Made by a program: the position numbers and the translations under genes. This document shows, piece after piece, positions 28,228 through 38,788 of a DNA stretch of 64,000 nucleotides; the first letter of the stretch is position 1; every line of letters begins with the position of its first letter. The notes under the pieces are model-generated. The model saw nothing but the letters and a program-made list of their open reading frames with translations, ran no database searches and was not told the origin of the DNA. The DNA is from Actinomyces radicidentis (GTDB lineage Bacteria; Actinomycetota; Actinomycetes; Actinomycetales; Actinomycetaceae): positions 1,736,001 through 1,800,000 of the forward strand of contig NZ_CP014228.1 of assembly GCF_001553565.1 (NCBI RefSeq), read 5' to 3'.

Positions 28228-30282
28228 TCAGGCCTGCGCCTGGACCGCGGTGATGGCGACGGTGTTGATGATGTCCTCGACCAGGGCCCCGCGGGACAGG
28301 TCGTTGACGGGCTTGTTGAGTCCCTGGAGGACCGGGCCGATGGCGACCGCGCCGGAGGAGCGCTGCACTGCCTTGTAGCCGATGTTGCCGGCGGACAGGT
28401 CCGGGAAGATGAAGACGTTGGCCTTGCCGGCGACGGCGGAGCCCGGGGCCTTCTTCGCGGCGACGGTCGGGTCGATCGCGGCGTCGTACTGGATCGGGCC
28501 CTCGACGGCGAGCTCGGGGGCCTTGGCCTTGACGAGCTCGGTGGCCTCGCGGACCTTGTCGACGTCCGCGCCCTTGCCGGAGGTACCGGTGGAGAAGGAC
28601 AGCATCGCGACGCGGGGCTCGACGCCGAACTGCTTGGCGGTCTCCGCGGAGGAGATGGCGATGTCGGCGAGCTCCTCGGCGGTCGGCTCGGGGTTGACGG
28701 CGCAGTCGCCGTAGACGAGGACGCGGTCCTCCAGCAGCATGAGGAAGACCGAGGACACGATGGAGGTGCCCGGCTTCGTCTTGATGATCTGGAAGGACGG
28801 GACGATCGTGTGGGCGGTCGTGTGGGCCGCGCCCGAGACCATGCCGTCGGCGTCGCCCATGTGGACCATCATCGTGCCGAAGTAGGACACGTCCTGGACC
28901 TTCTCGCGGGCCTGCTCGAGGGTGACGCCCTTCTTCGCGCGCAGGCGGGCGAACTCGGCGGCGTACTTCTCGAGGAGCTCGGGGTCGTCGGTGGCGACGA
29001 CGCGAGCGCCGGCGATGTCGAGGCCCAGCTCGGCGGCGCGGGCGCGCACCGTGGCCTCGTCGCCCAGGAGGACGAGCTCGGCGATGCCGCGGCGCAGGAT
29101 GGCGTCGGCCGCGTGGAGGATCCGGTCGTCGTCGGGCTCGGGCAGGACGATGGTGCGGACGTTGCCGCGGGCGCGCTCGACGAGCTCGGCCTGGAACATG
29201 ATCGGGGTGACGACCTCGCTCGGCTCGACCTCGATGGCCTCGAGGAGGGAGTCCAGGTCGGTCTCCTGCTCGAAGGTGGTGACGGCGATGTCGAGCTTGC
29301 GCTGCGAGCCGCGGGCCAGGCCGCCCTCGATGGAGGCGCTCGTGGAGGCCGCGGAGAAGGTTCCCAGCGGGGAGGTCATGACCGGCAGAGGCTGCTCGAG
29401 ACCCTTGACGAGGTCGAGGGCGTAGGGGGCCGGCTCGAAGCCGCCGTTGAGGACGAGGCCCGCGAGGTTCGGGAAGCCGGCGGAGGCGTTGGCGGCCGCG
29501 ATGGAGATGAGGGCGGCGGAGCGGTCGGCGGGGACGATGACGAGCTGACCGTCCTTGAGGCGCTCGAGGACGTGGGAGACGTCCATGGCCGCGACGAGGA
29601 GGGACTCGGCCTCGCGGTCGAGGAGGGCCTCGTCGCCGGCGATGAAGGAGCCGCCCAGGGCGGCCATGTGCTCGCGGACGGTGGCGGCGCCGAGCAGCGG
29701 GACCTCGGGCAGCGTGGAGACGGCGACGCCCTCGATGCCGGCGAGGTTGGCGGCGACGGTCTCGCGGTCCTCGGGCTCGCACTTGTTGGCGATGACGGCG
29801 ACGGTGCGGGCGTGGTGGTCGGCGAGGTCGGCGATGGAGGCCTCGACGGAGGCGCGGACGCCGTCGGCGCCCTCCTGGCCGTTGACGACGAGGAGGACCG
29901 GGGCGCCGATGTTGGCGGCGACCTGTCCGTTGAGGGCGAGCTCGGGCGTGCCGGCGGCGCCGTCGTGGTCGGAGCCGTCGATGACGACGACGTCGTGCTC
30001 GCGGGCGATCGCGCGGTAGGCGTCGACGATGGTGGACAGGGAGTCCTCGGGGGCCTCGTAGTACTCGTCCCAGGTGACGCCGACGCAGGAGGCGGCCTCG
30101 GCCGAGGAGCCCGAGCGGGCGAGGAGGAGGCTCAGGAAGGCGTCGTCGCCACGGGACTCGACGAAGGGGCGGAAGACGCCCACCTTCGCGACGACCTTGG
30201 TCAGCGAGGCGACCAGCCCGAGGGCCACGGTCGACTTGCCGGATCCGGCACTGGGGGAGGCGATGTAGATGCTTCGCGCCAC
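28228..30282 (-). CDS. pta: Phosphate acetyltransferase, long multidomain type
   Basis: 684 residues. The N-terminal third is a BioD-like P-loop domain with SPSAGSGKSTVALGL, the middle is a DRTGG-type regulatory domain (about 210-320), and the C-terminal half is the catalytic PTA_PTB domain with FGTMMVHMGDADGMVSGAAHTTAHT and FPDLSAGNIGYKAVQRSSGA. It interconverts acetyl-CoA and acetyl phosphate. GTG start at 30282; CACAAT on the minus strand (30354-30349) is a probable -10 giving a 60-base leader. ackA follows. Confidence 0.95.
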   Translation of the reverse strand: MARSIYIASPSAGSGKSTVALGLVASLTKVVAKVGVFRPFVESRGDDAFLSLLLARSGSSAEAASCVGVTWDEYYEAPEDSLSTIVDAYRAIAREHDVVVIDGSDHDGAAGTPELALNGQVAANIGAPVLLVVNGQEGADGVRASVEASIADLADHHARTVAVIANKCEPEDRETVAANLAGIEGVAVSTLPEVPLLGAATVREHMAALGGSFIAGDEALLDREAESLLVAAMDVSHVLERLKDGQLVIVPADRSAALISIAAANASAGFPNLAGLVLNGGFEPAPYALDLVKGLEQPLPVMTSPLGTFSAASTSASIEGGLARGSQRKLDIAVTTFEQETDLDSLLEAIEVEPSEVVTPIMFQAELVERARGNVRTIVLPEPDDDRILHAADAILRRGIAELVLLGDEATVRARAAELGLDIAGARVVATDDPELLEKYAAEFARLRAKKGVTLEQAREKVQDVSYFGTMMVHMGDADGMVSGAAHTTAHTIVPSFQIIKTKPGTSIVSSVFLMLLEDRVLVYGDCAVNPEPTAEELADIAISSAETAKQFGVEPRVAMLSFSTGTSGKGADVDKVREATELVKAKAPELAVEGPIQYDAAIDPTVAAKKAPGSAVAGKANVFIFPDLSAGNIGYKAVQRSSGAVAIGPVLQGLNKPVNDLSRGALVEDIINTVAITAVQAQA

Positions 30283-30420
30283 GGTTTCTTCGTCCTTCTG
30301 GGTCTCGACGTCGAGGTGGGGACCCCTTCGCCGGAGTCACCCAGAAGAATTGTGCCCCCAAGGCCCCACCCCGTGCGACCGTCCAGCGGGCCGGAAGGGG
30401 TGGCGCCGCCCACGTCCCGC

Positions 30421-31482
30421 TCAGGACGACGGCGCCGCCGTCGTCGAGCGGACGACGAGCTCGGGGCGCAGGACCCGCTCCGAACGGGCCCCCGCCGGGC
30501 CGGGGGCGTCGAGCAAGTCGAGGGCCGACGCGACGAGCGCCTCCGCGTCCTGGCGGACCGTGGTGAGACCGAGCGCTGCGACCGCGGGGGAGGGGCCCGA
30601 ACCGGCGTCGTCGAAGCCCGTCACCGAGACGTCCTCGGGGACGCGCACGCCCCCGGCGCGCAGCGCCTGGATCGATCCGAGCGCGAGGGCGTCGTTGGCG
30701 GCGACGAGCGCCGTCGGCCTCGGGCGGGACCCGCCCGCGTCGGACAGGCGCAGCATCTCCCGGCCGACCAGTACCCCGGCGGACTCGTCGTAGGCGGCGG
30801 CCGGGACCTCGTGGGTCTCGACGCCGAGAGCCCGCGCCTCCTCCAGGGCGGCGTCCGCGCGCACGTCCCCGCTGCGGCGCCCGGCCACCCGGGTGACGAG
30901 GAGGCTGCTGTGCCCCAGGTCGACGAGGTGACGGACCACCTCGCGCACACCGGCGTCGTCGTCGGTGTGGACCGAGCCGACGGCGCCGTCGAGGCTCACG
31001 GGCGGGTAGGCGCCCACGAAGACGGCCGGGCCGGCCGCGAGCAGCGCCGCCGCGGACTCGTCCACCGGCGCCGAGGAGATGACGAGGGCGCCGCGCACCC
31101 GCTGGGCCCGCAGCGTCCCGAGCGCCCGCGACAGCGGCACGGAGGTCGAGGCCATCGTGAGGACGAGGTCCTCGCCCCGGGCCGCGACGGCCTCGTGGGC
31201 GGCGTCGAGGACGCGGGCGGTGAAGGCGTCGTGACCGTCGAAGACGACCCCGACGAGCCTTCCCCCGCCCGAGCGCAGACGCGCCGCGTTGGAGTCGGGG
31301 GAGTAGCCGAGCTCGGCCGCTGCGGCGAGCACCTTCGCGCGGTTCGCCGGGGAGGCGCCGGGCTTGCCGGACAGGACGAGTGAGACGAGTGCCCGCGAGA
31401 CGCCGGCGCGGCGGGCGACGTCGACCATCCGCACGGGACGGCCCTCGCGCGGGGGCGGTGGGAGGCGTCGGACGGCGGGCAC
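30421..31482 (-). CDS. LacI family transcription regulator
   Basis: 353 residues. The helix-turn-helix is [45 protein letters not shown], followed by a periplasmic-binding-protein-like sensor: [42 protein letters not shown] and [10 protein letters not shown]. The ligand is probably a sugar but no sugar gene is adjacent. GTG at 31482 is 6 bases from a minus-strand TAGGCT. The palindrome at 18985-19000 in this window is the kind of site such a protein could bind; a link is speculative. Confidence 0.88.
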   Translation of the reverse strand: MPAVRRLPPPPREGRPVRMVDVARRAGVSRALVSLVLSGKPGASPANRAKVLAAAAELGYSPDSNAARLRSGGGRLVGVVFDGHDAFTARVLDAAHEAVAARGEDLVLTMASTSVPLSRALGTLRAQRVRGALVISSAPVDESAAALLAAGPAVFVGAYPPVSLDGAVGSVHTDDDAGVREVVRHLVDLGHSSLLVTRVAGRRSGDVRADAALEEARALGVETHEVPAAAYDESAGVLVGREMLRLSDAGGSRPRPTALVAANDALALGSIQALRAGGVRVPEDVSVTGFDDAGSGPSPAVAALGLTTVRQDAEALVASALDLLDAPGPAGARSERVLRPELVVRSTTAAPSS

Positions 31483-31517
31483 GCGAGCAGCCTACGGCGC
31501 CCCGCTATCCTGGCCCC
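31483..31517. promoter_or_regulatory. Back-to-back leaderless promoters of lacI-type gene and guaA
   Basis: Only 35 bases separate the two divergent GTG starts. TAGGCT (31494-31489, minus) and TATCCT (31506-31511, plus) each lie 6 bases from their start codon. Confidence 0.6.
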
Positions 31518-33131
<1,614 letters not shown>

Positions 33132-33146
33132 CGAGCCGCTCACGAC

Positions 33147-33185
33147 GACGGCGGGCCGTTCCCTTGTCAGGGACGACCCGCCGTC
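33147..33185 (+). terminator. Terminator after guaA
   Basis: Arms 33147-33163 and 33170-33185 pair with one mismatch and one bulged T. Confidence 0.65.
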
Positions 33186-33251
33186 CTCATTGGGAGCGGC
33201 CGACCGCCCCGGGAGCCACCGCCGTCGCCACCGGGGTGCGAGGATCGCCGC

Positions 33252-34436
33252 ATGGACCTGGAGCGCTACAAGCCCACCCGCCACGGCGGGATCATCGACT
33301 ACGCGCGCACGCACCTCGACACCTTCACCGAGCGGCCGCTGGGCGCCGTCGACAGCCTCATCCTGTCCTGGGCGGGCTACCTGCGCCTGCCGGAGGAGCT
33401 CGCCGCCGCGCGCGGCCCCGAGGGCGTGAGGATCGCCGAGCTCCACCGCGCCGAGTACTTCGAGGACTACGTGCGGGGTGTGCTCCAGCCCGAGCAGGGC
33501 CTCGCCCTCCTCACCGCCATGACCGCGAGCCCGCGCTTCCGCGACGTCCGGCTCACCCGGTACACGAGCCGTACCGACGCCGACGTCGAGATGCAGTTCT
33601 CCGCGATGACCTTCCTGCTGCCCTACGGCGCCGCCTACGTCGCCTTCCGGGGCACGGACTCCTCCCTGGTCGGCTGGAAGGAGGACTTCAACACCTCCTT
33701 CGAGTGCCCCGTCCCCTCCCAGGTGGAGGCCGCCGACTACCTCGCCGCCGTCGCGGGGGACCTCGACGGCGGGATCATCACCGGGGGCCACTCCAAGGGC
33801 GGCAACCTCGCCGTCTACGCCGCCGCCACCGTCGCCCCCGAGGTTCGCGAGCGCGTCGTGCGGGCCTACTCCCACGACGGTCCCGGCTTCCTGCCGGAGG
33901 TCCTCGCGACGAGCGCCTTCGTCGAGGTCGCCCCCAAGGTCTGCAAGACGGTCCCGCAGTCCTCCGTCATCGGCATGCTCCTCGAGCAGCAGGAGGGCTA
34001 CCGCGTGGTGCGCTCGCGCCGCCCGATGCTGTGGCAGCACGACCCCTTCACCTGGGAGGTCGACGGCGAGGACCTTGTCTACCTCGACCACCTCGCCCCC
34101 GACGCCCTCACCATCGACCGGACGGTCTCCACGTGGCTCGCCGGTCGCAGCACCGAGGAGCGCGAGCGCTTCATCGACGCCCTCTACGCCGTCATCGGCT
34201 CCACCGAGGCGCTCACCGTCGACGAGCTGCGCGCCGACTGGGTCCACGGGGTGCGCAGCGCCGCCCGCGCCTACTCCGACCTCGACCCCGAGACGCGCGC
34301 CCTCATCCGCGAGACGCTCCACGCCCTGCGCACCTCGACGGGGCCGCTCCTCCCGGAGCGCCTCCAGCGGGACCTGCGTCGTGGCTCGCGCACCACCGAG
34401 GCCTTGGAGGGCGCTCCAGGCGCGCACCGGGACTGA
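33252..34436 (+). CDS. Mbeg1-like/DUF2974 alpha/beta-hydrolase-fold protein
   Basis: 394 residues. AAYVAFRGTDSSLVGWKEDFN and the nucleophile elbow GGHSKGGNLAVYAA are characteristic of DUF2974, a lipase-like group common in Gram-positives. YSHDGPGF follows in the usual place. No signal peptide, so it is probably cytoplasmic. The substrate is unknown. ATG at 33252 is 6 bases after GAGGAT (33240-33245), again leaderless. Confidence 0.82.
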   Translation: MDLERYKPTRHGGIIDYARTHLDTFTERPLGAVDSLILSWAGYLRLPEELAAARGPEGVRIAELHRAEYFEDYVRGVLQPEQGLALLTAMTASPRFRDVRLTRYTSRTDADVEMQFSAMTFLLPYGAAYVAFRGTDSSLVGWKEDFNTSFECPVPSQVEAADYLAAVAGDLDGGIITGGHSKGGNLAVYAAATVAPEVRERVVRAYSHDGPGFLPEVLATSAFVEVAPKVCKTVPQSSVIGMLLEQQEGYRVVRSRRPMLWQHDPFTWEVDGEDLVYLDHLAPDALTIDRTVSTWLAGRSTEERERFIDALYAVIGSTEALTVDELRADWVHGVRSAARAYSDLDPETRALIRETLHALRTSTGPLLPERLQRDLRRGSRTTEALEGAPGAHRD

Positions 34437-34469
34437 CGGGGTCCGCGAGTCCTGACCCGCCCCGTCAGT
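34432..34469 (+). terminator. Hairpin overlapping the stop of the DUF2974 gene
   Basis: ACTGACGGGG (34432-34441) pairs with CCCCGTCAGT (34460-34469). The stop codon is inside the left arm. Confidence 0.5.
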
Positions 34470-34507
34470 GCCTGGCGCCGTTGTCGGCGCCGGGGCACGC
34501 TTGATCC

Positions 34508-35520
34508 ATGGAGTACACGACTCTCGGACAGACCGGTATCCGGATCCCCCGCCTGTGCATCGGCGGCATGAGCTTCGGGAGGGTCTTCCCGGACTTCCAC
34601 CAGTGGGTCATCGACCAGGAGGGCACCCAGGCCGTCATCGCCCGCCCCTCGAGCTCGGCGTCAACTTCATCGACACCGCCAACACCTACGCCCACGGCAC
34701 CTCCGAGGAGTTCATCGGCGAGTCCCTGCGGAACCTCGGGGTCGAGCGCGAGGACGTCGTCCTCGCCTCCAAGGTCTTCTTCAACGAGGGGCACCTGTCC
34801 GAGGAGGCCATCAACCGGGAGATCGAGGGCACGCTGAAGCGCCTCGGCACCGACTACCTCAACCTCTACATCATCCACCGCTTCGACTACGGCACCCCGA
34901 TCGAGGAGACGATGGAGGCCCTCGACGGCCTCGTCAAGGCGGGGAAGGTCCGCGCGCTCGGCGCCTCCGTCATGTACGGCTACCAGCTCCACGACATGCA
35001 GGTCGTCGCCGACGCCAACGGCTGGACCCGCTTCGCCAGCATGCAGAACCACTACAACCTGCTCTACCGCGAGGACGAGCGCGAGCTCATCCCCATCGCC
35101 GAGCAGTACGGCATGAGCCTCACCCTGTACAGCCCGCTCGCCTCCGGCCACCTCACCCGCCCCACCTGGGACTCGGACTCCACGCGCTCGACCACGGACG
35201 GCACGATGCGCGCCAAGTACGACGCCGGCCGAGAGCTCGACATGCCCGTCATCGAGCGCGTCGCGCAGGTCGCCGAGCGCCACGGCGCCCCCATGGCCGA
35301 CGTCGCCCTCGCCTGGCACTGGGCCAAGGGCGTGGCCGCCCCGATCGTCGGCTGCTCCCGCCCGAGCCGCGTCGACGACGCCGTGCGCGCCCTCGACCTC
35401 GAGCTGAGCGCCGAGGACATCGAGCTCCTCGAGGAGGCCTACAAGCCGCACGAGCTCGTCGGCCCGCTCGCCCGCCCCGGTGAGAAGCCGCTCGCCGGCT
35501 CCGTCGCCCAACGCAAGTGA
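34508..35520 (+). pseudogene. Aldo/keto reductase with a one-base frameshift
   Basis: ATG 34508 starts MEYTTLGQTGIRIPRLCIGG and runs in frame to about 34645. The rest, from LELGVNFIDTANTYAHGTSEEFIGE to the end near LEEAYKPHELVG, is in the next frame. Restoring one base between 34645 and 34646 would give the expected IARALELGVNF. Catalytic Asp and Tyr (DTANTY), Lys (ASKVFFNEGH) and His (YIIHRFDYG) are all present, so a repaired protein of about 337 residues would be complete. CACGCT at 34496-34501 gives a leaderless start. Real mutation or sequencing error. Confidence 0.88.
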
Positions 35521-35630
35521 GACGCTGAGACCCTCTGGGCGCGCCACCGCAGCGCGCCGCCGTCCCCCTCGGGGCCAGCGGCGCGTCGTCGCGAGCGGGG
35601 GCGGGCCACCGAGCCGACGGCGTCGTGCCC

Positions 35631-36372
35631 TCACAGCCCCCAGGGCGTGAAGGCGAGGGCGGGGGCGATGAGGATCGCCGGGAGCAGGTTCGCGACGCGC
35701 ACCGTTCCCGGCCGCAGCAGGTTGAGGCCGACGCAGAAGATGAGGATCGAGCCGACCAGCGAGAGGTTCCCTGTGCCGCCGGCGTCATGAGCGGCTTGAT
35801 GAGCGTCGCCGTCGCCGTGAAGAAGCCCTGGAAGAGGCCGACCGGGATGGCCGCGAAGGCGCAGCCGCGCCCCATCGAGGCGCTCATCGCCAGGACGATG
35901 ACGAGGTCGAGGACCGCCTTGACGAGCAGCACCGAGTGGTCGCCGGTGAGGCCGTCCGCGATCGCGCCGACGACGTTCATGGCGCCGACGCACACGGTGA
36001 CCGAGGCGGTGACGAAGGCGTCGGTGAAGCCCGCGTCACCGCTGTTGCCCGTGCGGCGCTGCAGCCAGCCCCCGAAGCGGGTGATGAGGCCGTGCAGGCC
36101 AGCGAGCTCGCCGACCAGGGCGCCGAGGACGAGGCTGATGACGACGAGCAGGGTGCGGCCCGAGGTGAGCGAACCGGCCGCGCCGTCGGTGCTCCCGGCC
36201 ACCGACAGCATCCCCGCCAGGGCGCCGGCCATCCCGATGAAGAGCACGGAGACCCCGCAGGCGACGGTGAGGGTCTCCTGCAGCCGGCGCGGGAAGCGGG
36301 CGCCGAGCAGGGAGCCGGCGGTCCCGCCCACGACGATGGCGACGACGTTGATGACTGTTCCCAGACCCGGCA
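35631..36372 (-). pseudogene. DUF554 membrane protein with a frameshift
   Basis: GTG 36372 begins VPGLGTVINVVAIVVGGTAG, the standard start of DUF554 proteins. Hydrophobic helices continue through AFAAIPVGLFQGFFTATATLIKPLMT. At about 35775-35790 the frame changes; the correct C-terminus GTGNLSLVGSILIFCVGLN to APALAFTPWGL is in another frame and ends at 35631. One base appears missing. TATCCT (36385-36380, minus) is 7 bases upstream. DUF554 function is unknown. Confidence 0.85.
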
Positions 36373-36449
36373 CGCGTGGGAGGATAGCCGGACCGGGCGG
36401 CGCCCGCGCCCGCCCGGCCGCGATCCGGAACCGACGCCCAGGGGGAGCC

Positions 36450-36979
36450 GTGAGCGAGCAGGACGAGCAGCAGGCGATGAGCAACCTCGGCAAGGAGACG
36501 ACCATCGAGCGCCTCGCCGCCGAGGTCGTCGACCACGAGGTCGTCGAGCACCCGGCCGTGTGGACCATCGAGGACGTCGAGGCCCTCGACCCGCCCCACC
36601 CGGGCGCCGACGCCAAGAACCTCCTCGTCCGAGACGACAAGAAGCGCGGCTACCACCTCCTCACCGTCCAGGGCGACAAGCGCGTCGACCTCGGGCCTTC
36701 CGCAAGGCACACGGCCTGTGCCGCCTCTCCCTGGCCTCGCCCGCGGACCTCGAGCGACTCCTCGGCCTCTACCCGGGCGCCGTCACCCCGCTCGGCCTCC
36801 TCAACGACGCCGCGCACCGCGTTCGTCTCTACCTCGACGAGCACCTCGTGAAGGGCCCCGAGGACGGCCTCCTCGGCGTCCACCCCAACGACAACACCGC
36901 CACCGTCTACCTGCGCGCCGCCGACCTCGTCGACCTCCTGCGCGCCGACGGCGCCGCGGTCGAGGTCGTCCCGTTCTGA
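36450..36979 (+). pseudogene. YbaK/PrdX-type aminoacyl-tRNA deacylase-like gene with a frameshift
   Basis: GTG 36450 follows GGGGGAG and encodes a start through KNLLVRDDKKRGYHLLTVQGDKRVDL. After about 36690 the frame shifts and AFRKAHGLCRLSLASPADLERL continues to LYPGAVTPLGLLND, HPNDNTATVYLRAADLVDLLR and the stop at 36979. Adding one C (CTC CGG GCC) would restore the reading. The domain is that of proteins that clear mischarged Ala- or Cys-tRNA(Pro). Third consecutive frameshifted gene. Confidence 0.88.
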
Positions 36980-37023
36980 ACCCGCCCAACGGCGGGCCGG
37001 GGCGCGGTGGCACGATCCGGGGC

Positions 37024-37542
37024 ATGAGTACGAGCCGCCCCGCCGCCCCGACGCCCGAGCGCAGGATCCGCCACGCGACCGAGGCGGACGTCGACGCGCT
37101 CGCGGCCCTCGAGTCCGCCTGCTTCCCGCCCGCCGAGGCCGCCTCCCGCGACTCGATCGCCGCGCGCGTCGCCGCCTTCCCCGACTGCTTCTGGATCCTC
37201 GAGGAGGACGGGCAGCTGCTCGCCCTCGTGGGCGGCATGCCCGCCTCCGCCCGTGACCTGACGGGCGAGATGTTCGAGGACGTCGGGCTGGCAGACCCTG
37301 ACGGCGACTGGCTCATGCTCCTCGGCGTCCTCACCGACCCCGCCCACCAGCACGAGGGGCTGGCGAGCGCCACCCTGCGACGCGCCCTGGCCGACTGGCG
37401 CTCCCGCGGCCGCGCCGGCGCCGTGCTCACGTGCAAGGAGCACCTCCTGGGCTGGTACGCCTCCTTCGGCTTCGTCTCCGAGGGCGTCTCCGCCTCCGAC
37501 CACGGCGGCGCCATCTGGTACCAGATGCGCCTCACCTTCTGA
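37024..37542 (+). CDS. GNAT family N-acetyltransferase
   Basis: 172 residues. RIRHATEADVDALAALESACFPPAEAAS opens the domain, and LLGVLTDPAHQHEGLASATLRRALADW is the acetyl-CoA region, with the usual RxxG loop replaced by HQHEGLA, as in AANAT-like members. It ends GWYASFGFVSEGVS. Target unknown. ATG follows CACGAT (37011-37016) by 7 bases, a leaderless arrangement. A small 6-bp hairpin at 36981-36996 lies just upstream. Confidence 0.8.
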   Translation: MSTSRPAAPTPERRIRHATEADVDALAALESACFPPAEAASRDSIAARVAAFPDCFWILEEDGQLLALVGGMPASARDLTGEMFEDVGLADPDGDWLMLLGVLTDPAHQHEGLASATLRRALADWRSRGRAGAVLTCKEHLLGWYASFGFVSEGVSASDHGGAIWYQMRLTF

Positions 37543-37634
37543 GGCGGTCCCGTGCCCAGCGCCCGGGCGAGGCCCGGGGAGCGCCTGGGCCGTCGAACCC
37601 CACGGCACCGCCTGTGACGCGGGACACTGGAGGC

Positions 37635-38462
37635 GTGAGCGCCGTTCACGTCGTCACCGGCGCCGCCGGGCACCTCGGCACCGCCGTCGTCCGAGCCCTC
37701 CTCGACGACGGCCGGACGGTTCGCGCCCTCGCCCTGCCCGGCCAGGAGCTCCTCGCCGCCTCCCTCATCGACGACGCCGCACGCGCCCGCCTCAGCCGCC
37801 GCGACGCCGACGTCACCGACCGCGCCTCCCTCGACGCCGCGCTCGCGGACCTCGTCGGCGAGGACCTCGTCGTCATCCACACCGCCGGGCTCATCTCCAT
37901 CGGGCACCTGCCCGTCGCCCGCCTCCGGCAGGTCAACGTCCGCGGCGCGGCCGCCGTCCTCGCTGCCGGTGCCCGGCGCCTCGTCCACGTCTCCTCGGTC
38001 CACGCCGTCCCCGAGCCCTCCGACCCCACCGAGGTCATCCGCGAGGTCGACGACCCCGACGCCTACGACCCTCGCGCGGTCCGCGGCGGCTACGACGTCG
38101 TCGACGTGCGCGACGTCGCCGACGCCGTCGTGGCCGCCGCCGACGGGGGAGAGGCCGGCCGCACCTACCTCCTGTCAGGGCGCTGGGCGGAGGTCCGCGA
38201 GATCTTCGCCGAGGTGCGCGCCCTGCGCGGCGGGCGGGCGCCGCTCGTTCTGCCGACCGGGCTCGCGCGGGGCGTCCTGCCCGCGGTTCGCGCCCTGTCC
38301 GGCCTCACGGGGAGCCGCCCGCTCTTCACGGGCTACGCCCTCGACACCCTCAGCGCCCCCGCGCTCTTCTCCCAGGAGCGCGCCGCCGCCGAGCTCGGCT
38401 TCAGCCCGCGGCCCCTCGCCGACTCCGTCCACGACACCGTCGACGGGCTCGAGCGGCGCTGA
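37635..38462 (+). pseudogene. NAD-dependent epimerase/dehydratase-like gene lacking its catalytic segment
   Basis: Open frame of 275 residues. The Rossmann start VVTGAAGHLGTAVVRALL and LVHVSSVHAVPE are normal for extended SDR proteins. Straight after DDPDAYDP comes RAVRGGYDVVDVRDVADAVVAA, which belongs about 55-65 residues later in related proteins. The YxxxK catalytic motif and the strand after it are missing, while the frame is kept. The product is probably inactive or misfolded. GTG 37635 is 6 bases after GACACT (37623-37628). Confidence 0.65.
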
Positions 38463-38788
38463 GCCCCGCCGCGCCCGGCGCGCGCGGAACCGCCGTCGTC
38501 GGCCCCTCGTGGGCCACCGACGGGTTTCGGGGCGCGTTCCGTCGTCCCGATCACGGACGCCTCGGCGCGTGCGACCTTCTACCTCCTGTTACACGAGGAC
38601 CGGGGCGCCGAGGCCGCCGAGGTCCTCGACTGGGTCCGGGCGCAGCGGGCCTGACGGGGGAACGGCGGTCGTCAGATCTTGGGGCCGACCATCGAGAAAT
38701 ATTGACCGGGCGGACGGGTTGGGGCACCCTGGTCCTGCGACACCCGCCGGTCCGACCGGCGACCGGCCACAGCAAAGGAGCTCTCTCC
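38463..38788 (+). other. Gene-free stretch before the GH3 gene
   Basis: 326 bases. It holds the short coding remnant listed separately, an AT-rich point (AGAAATATTGACC at 38695-38707) and a possible promoter TTGACC-N17-CACCCT (38702-38730). AAGGAG at 38775-38780 serves the downstream GTG. Confidence 0.4.
38520..38654 (+). pseudogene. C-terminal remnant, possibly of a LysR-type regulator
   Basis: The frame reads TGFGARSVVPITDASARATFYLLLHEDRG... and ends AAEVLDWVRAQRA with TGA at 38652. The pattern (VVPITD, then ATFYLLLHEDR, then a C-terminal helix) resembles the end of LysR effector domains. No start or upstream homologous part remains. Low certainty. Confidence 0.3.
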
